Origin: Rhopalosiphum padi | Lineage: Eukaryota; Arthropoda; Insecta; Hemiptera; Aphididae | Length of the DNA stretch: 64,000 nucleotides | Assembly: GCF_020882245.1 (NCBI RefSeq) | Contig: NC_083597.1 | Location: 61,978,152-62,042,151, forward strand | Direction: 5' to 3' | In this document: positions 60,140-64,000 of the stretch, in pieces | Position numbering within the stretch: position 1 is the first letter of the stretch | Layout: every line of letters begins with the position of its first letter | The notes under the pieces: generated by a model | What the model was told of the DNA's origin: nothing | Seen by the model: the letters and a program-made list of their open reading frames with translations, nothing else | Databases searched by the model: none | Translations under genes and position numbers: made by a program

Positions 60140-63100
60140 ATAGTCTAAATTTAATAATTATTACTACTTGTACTTTGCACTTTATCATTTACTTCGTTAA
60201 TTAAGTTACTATGTTCTTGCCTTAATACAAGGTTCGTCAAAATTTGTGTTGTGTTTTACACTAAACAAGTTTCTCTAGCAGTACTTTTTGATCTATTGTT
60301 ATAATTAATGATCTTACTTTTATCATGAACTATAATACGATAATTATAAATTATTAAAATATATACAAGGATATAATATTATGATATAAATATAATAAAC
60401 GTATTTATATTATTATATAATAAATCTACTTCAAAAAGTATAAAATATGATCTAACTAAGCATTTTATTAGGTAACTATTAATTACTAATAATTATTTGA
60501 ATTACCCACTAAAATATTAATTTAATTGTGTAATATTATTAATTTATACTTACCAACTATTGCCATAGACAAAAGTTTACGAGTTCTTCTGGACATTTTA
60601 TTTAGAATCAAAAAATAGATAATAAGTATTAAGTATAACATAAGAATTATAAAAAAAAGTTTAAACAAAAATAGGAAATTAAAAGGTGACTGTGGCTCTT
60701 TCTTTAAAAAAAAATCTTAATATGATTCATTAGTTTATTACCATACAAACGCTGTTTCAAATTCGTCAAAATATAAAAAATTACAAACTATTTTATAATT
60801 ATAAATGTATCAAAATGTTTCTGATTATACCTAAGATTTAAAAATTGAATACCAAGTTTTTTATAAGTTGTGTAACCTTTATTTTTTTTTTAATTCTATT
60901 TTAAATTCAAATTACTTTATCACCCTCTTATCTATGTTTAAATTGTAACTATTTACCTACATACAACATAGATATACTACGTCAGGTTATACAATTGAAG
61001 ACTGAAGTGACTCTTAATTATCAACCTCTTTACTTTGGCAAACAGCGTATCTATAAATAATATACATATAGTGAAGTATTAAAACAGAAGTTTTTAACCT
61101 AGCTTAAAAAGTATGTATACATTATATAGTTATATATGTACATCGATGTATTTACAATACGTATGATTAAAATTTAAATATACCAAAGGAATCTTACATT
61201 ATATAGCTCATGTACATACAAAAAAAAAGGTATTTTATAAAAGTAATAAATATTGTACCTACTTAGTTTATTTGTGTACAACAATCATGAAGTTTTACTT
61301 TACTTGTTACTTTTTTCGATTTTCTTTGATAAAATAACAACATTGACTAACCTTTATCGGTTGATTTAAAAATTGTTTTCGTTTCGATCAGGTTTTACGA
61401 TCCAATGAACTCGGCACATAAGTTAGAATAAGTCACAAAAACCAACAAAAACTGACAGGATAGAAATAGAAAAATAAATTTGAAAAAATAATAGGACCTC
61501 TTAAACTTTTTAAAATGGTATATAGTCACAGCAACTTCATAATACATAACGTCAAACTATTATTTTATTGGTAATAAATTTAACGCCCAACGAACCAACT
61601 TATCGTTACGAGAATTCACAATGCGTGTCAACTAGACGGGAATAGAGAAAAACCAAGAACGAAAATAGAAATAATGTACTTATAATAAATTAATAAAACC
61701 AAAACATGTACAAGAATTCTAAGTTACGTCTACCCTACTCTCCGTGAAATACACTACTCTGATTGTCGAACGTATATCTCCCAAAAGATTTATAACTGAA
61801 ATGTTAGCTGACAGGTTTTACGAGATCAACACAATATCCTGTTATCAGATTCTCTGAAGACGATTTACATCCGATCAATTCACTATTACTATAAACGACA
61901 TTGGTACCCATGATGCGTTTTATTTTTACCAAGAACGGTAGATTCTAGACCGATATTATATCAATAAATAAATAAACAAAATTGCACATGTTACAGACAT
62001 TAAAAATATAAATTTATGACATTTATTTAGTGTACCTAAAAAAATGTTAAATTTATTTTATTTGAAGAGATTTAAATTATAATACATTTCTACAACGTAT
62101 ATTGATTGTTATATCATAGTTTATACACTGATAAAATCGAATTTCCCATTAATCTATTTAATTACGAATTACAATATTCAGTCGTTCCTAAGGTCTGTCA
62201 GAAATTGTATTACTTTAGTTCGATAAGATCAACATTAAAACGAAACGTTCGATGAAAATAATAAATGTGACTTAATAGTGTTCAAAAATAATAATGATTG
62301 TGATGAAGATACGAACTTGCTATTTTTACGCTGAATCGCCCGAACCTTAAGGGTCTAACAAACAATAATAAAGTACGACCGTAATTTATTTAGGAACACA
62401 CAGCACTCTGCAATAAATATAGATACCTCCATAATTTTCTCGTGGTATGCGATTGTAATGTTAGAGATTCAAATAATATATATTTATGTAATAGAACCGT
62501 TAGTGCTAAAATGGTTTAATCATCGAATACTTCTACTGGGGGTATTGAACAAGTGATCATATTTTTTAACATTAATTTCCGCTATCTTTTAAAAAAATGT
62601 TGTTTGGTTAAAACTTATAAAACCTATTACATTATAATAGTGTACATTTAGTAGGCTTATATTATGAACGGATATAAAAAACACCAGTCAAGTTATAGTC
62701 ATTATACTGATTATACAAAAATTATGTTGAAATATATTCTTAGAATCGTGTATAAAAGAAGAAACCGATTCGAATGAGAAAATTATAATTTGTTCAGTAT
62801 CATTTTCACAATTATTTTCCCAGTTACGTATACAATAATTAAAAACACTGGCTTTTGATAAATATTGTTTTATATTATATTATTCATAAAGTTAATGATA
62901 GAACACAATTTTGATGCTGAAAATGTAAGCATATAAATTGTAATACCATCATAATATTAATATTATATATTTAATATTACACAACAGTATTAAATAATAA
63001 TACTTTAACATTACTCAAATTATATAAATATTGTAATCATAAAATAATTAATTTAATCCTACATTTAACATAAAATAAAAATTACTTTACTTAACATGGA

Positions 63101-64000
63101 CAAAAAAGAAGATTTTGTTTAGCACTCATTACTCAAAATTCAAAGGTCAATGAATAAAATGTCAACATAATTGTTAGAAAGTACCTATATGTATAATGCA
63201 TAATAGATATGCCCATAGATGTGGCTAGAAATAACATAATTGTTGTACTGATCATCCTCAGAAATAATCTTTTATATATATAAGAATCAAAAGTGATTTT
63301 GGAGACAAAGGAAACCGGTTTTGAACGTCTCTGACCTTATCGCTTCCTCTCATAATAATAATTATTATAGTATATTAATATTATATATATATATATATAT
63401 AGATTACCTAATTACCAATTATATTCATATATTCACCGATAAACCGATAACGATGTCTGTCTTTTTTTTACATTTAAAAAAATCAGATTAAATCTCGAAC
63501 GTTAAGCAGTAGAAAATAGAATTATTAGTTGAAGACAATAAGACATTGATTATTAATTTTATTATTATATCTATATTATCTTTTGTAATTTATTGAAATT
63601 CAAACTAAATATTCTATTTGTTTGTTTATTTATTATTGTTATTATTATTATTATTAATTATTTATTTGTTTGCACTTTCCATTCAAAATATATATTATTC
63701 ATTGAACAAATAATTTATTGTTACATTTTTTTCTACCTTATCTCTATTCTATAATAAAAAGAATAAAACTTACCACTCCAGTGGTTGAATTCAAAATGTA
63801 GGGTTTATAATTTTGAGAAATTAGCAATAATAATAACTATAATATGTAATTATATTATATTATTTGTATAGCCAAAAAATAGTCATATGTTTTTAAATTA
63901 ATTTATAAAAAAAAAAAATTCTTCCGGAGCAAGATCAGGCAGCTAGTATGTAATAAAATGTGAAACAAGATTTATATACCACATATTGATGTCGGATTAT
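60140..64000. other. Gene-free stretch to the window end
   Basis: Mostly A/T-rich with no frame above 60 codons. The part at 61370-61960 is less A/T-biased and lacks long homopolymers, possibly conserved non-coding sequence. TTTTGGAGACAAAGGAAACC with CCGGTTTTGAACGTCTCTGA near 63298-63335 is another small complex patch. No gene or mobile element is recognised. Confidence 0.6.
63380..63401. repeat. (TA)n microsatellite
   Basis: TA dinucleotide run after TTAATAT. Confidence 0.9.

Noticed and set aside
1..64000. CRISPR arrays, bacterial operons, phage or plasmid features
   Set aside because: No spaced direct-repeat array, no Shine-Dalgarno-linked gene clusters and no long coding frames. The texture is that of an animal nuclear genome.

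Overview
This window reads as non-coding, strongly AT-rich nuclear DNA from an animal, most probably an aphid (Hemiptera). The composition, the recurrent GTAGGTACCTA-like words (for example near 6290, 11890, 27080 and 52660), the abundant simple repeats, and degenerate LINE, hAT-like and foldback elements all fit an aphid genome. There is no operon structure, no ribosome-binding-site pattern, no rRNA and no convincing tRNA. The assignment rests on overall texture and recalled repeat families, not on a diagnostic gene.

No complete conserved protein-coding gene could be recognised. Open frames are short (at most about 114 codons), and many lack an ATG or are runs of A/T-rich codons. The window is best seen as intergenic and/or large-intron sequence. 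It is interrupted by short islands that are richer in G+C and CpG, at about 8.24-8.53, 11.87-12.06, 12.6-12.9, 13.43-14.15, 15.29-15.87, 27.65-28.45, 39.30-39.68, 49.0-49.5 and 53.6-54.5 kb. These are where promoters, 5' UTRs and first exons would be expected. Several contain an ATG frame with splice-donor-like ends: 15450 (+), 28166 (+), 49143 and 49551 (+), 53929 (-), 39260 (-) and 12056 (-). All are offered as low-confidence candidates.

The best-supported features are dead mobile elements. A 5'-truncated LINE remnant (RNase H to C-terminal Cys/His-like region, plus strand) lies at 14.28-15.01 kb, and a small LINE reverse-transcriptase fragment at 33.2-33.36 kb. A heavily broken transposase-like pseudogene on the minus strand occupies about 58.56-60.13 kb and carries recognisable NEI...LYNF, CCGGQNKN and HARIEK blocks. 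Non-autonomous elements with terminal inverted repeats lie at 8.96-9.09, 20.02-20.20, 20.72-21.08, 40.53-40.77, 43.32-43.47 and 53.23-53.43 kb. hAT-like or unclassified ends lie at 24.69, 42.1, 46.43 and 48.43 kb.

Structural oddities include a perfect 36-bp palindrome at 44115-44150, a 30-bp-stem hairpin at 25080-25150, a 47-bp GC-rich insert framed by 13-bp direct repeats at 17158-17230, and G homopolymers at 12155 and 22414. I see no evidence for a novel multi-gene system. The most useful leads are the candidate first exons in the GC-rich islands and the decayed transposase.
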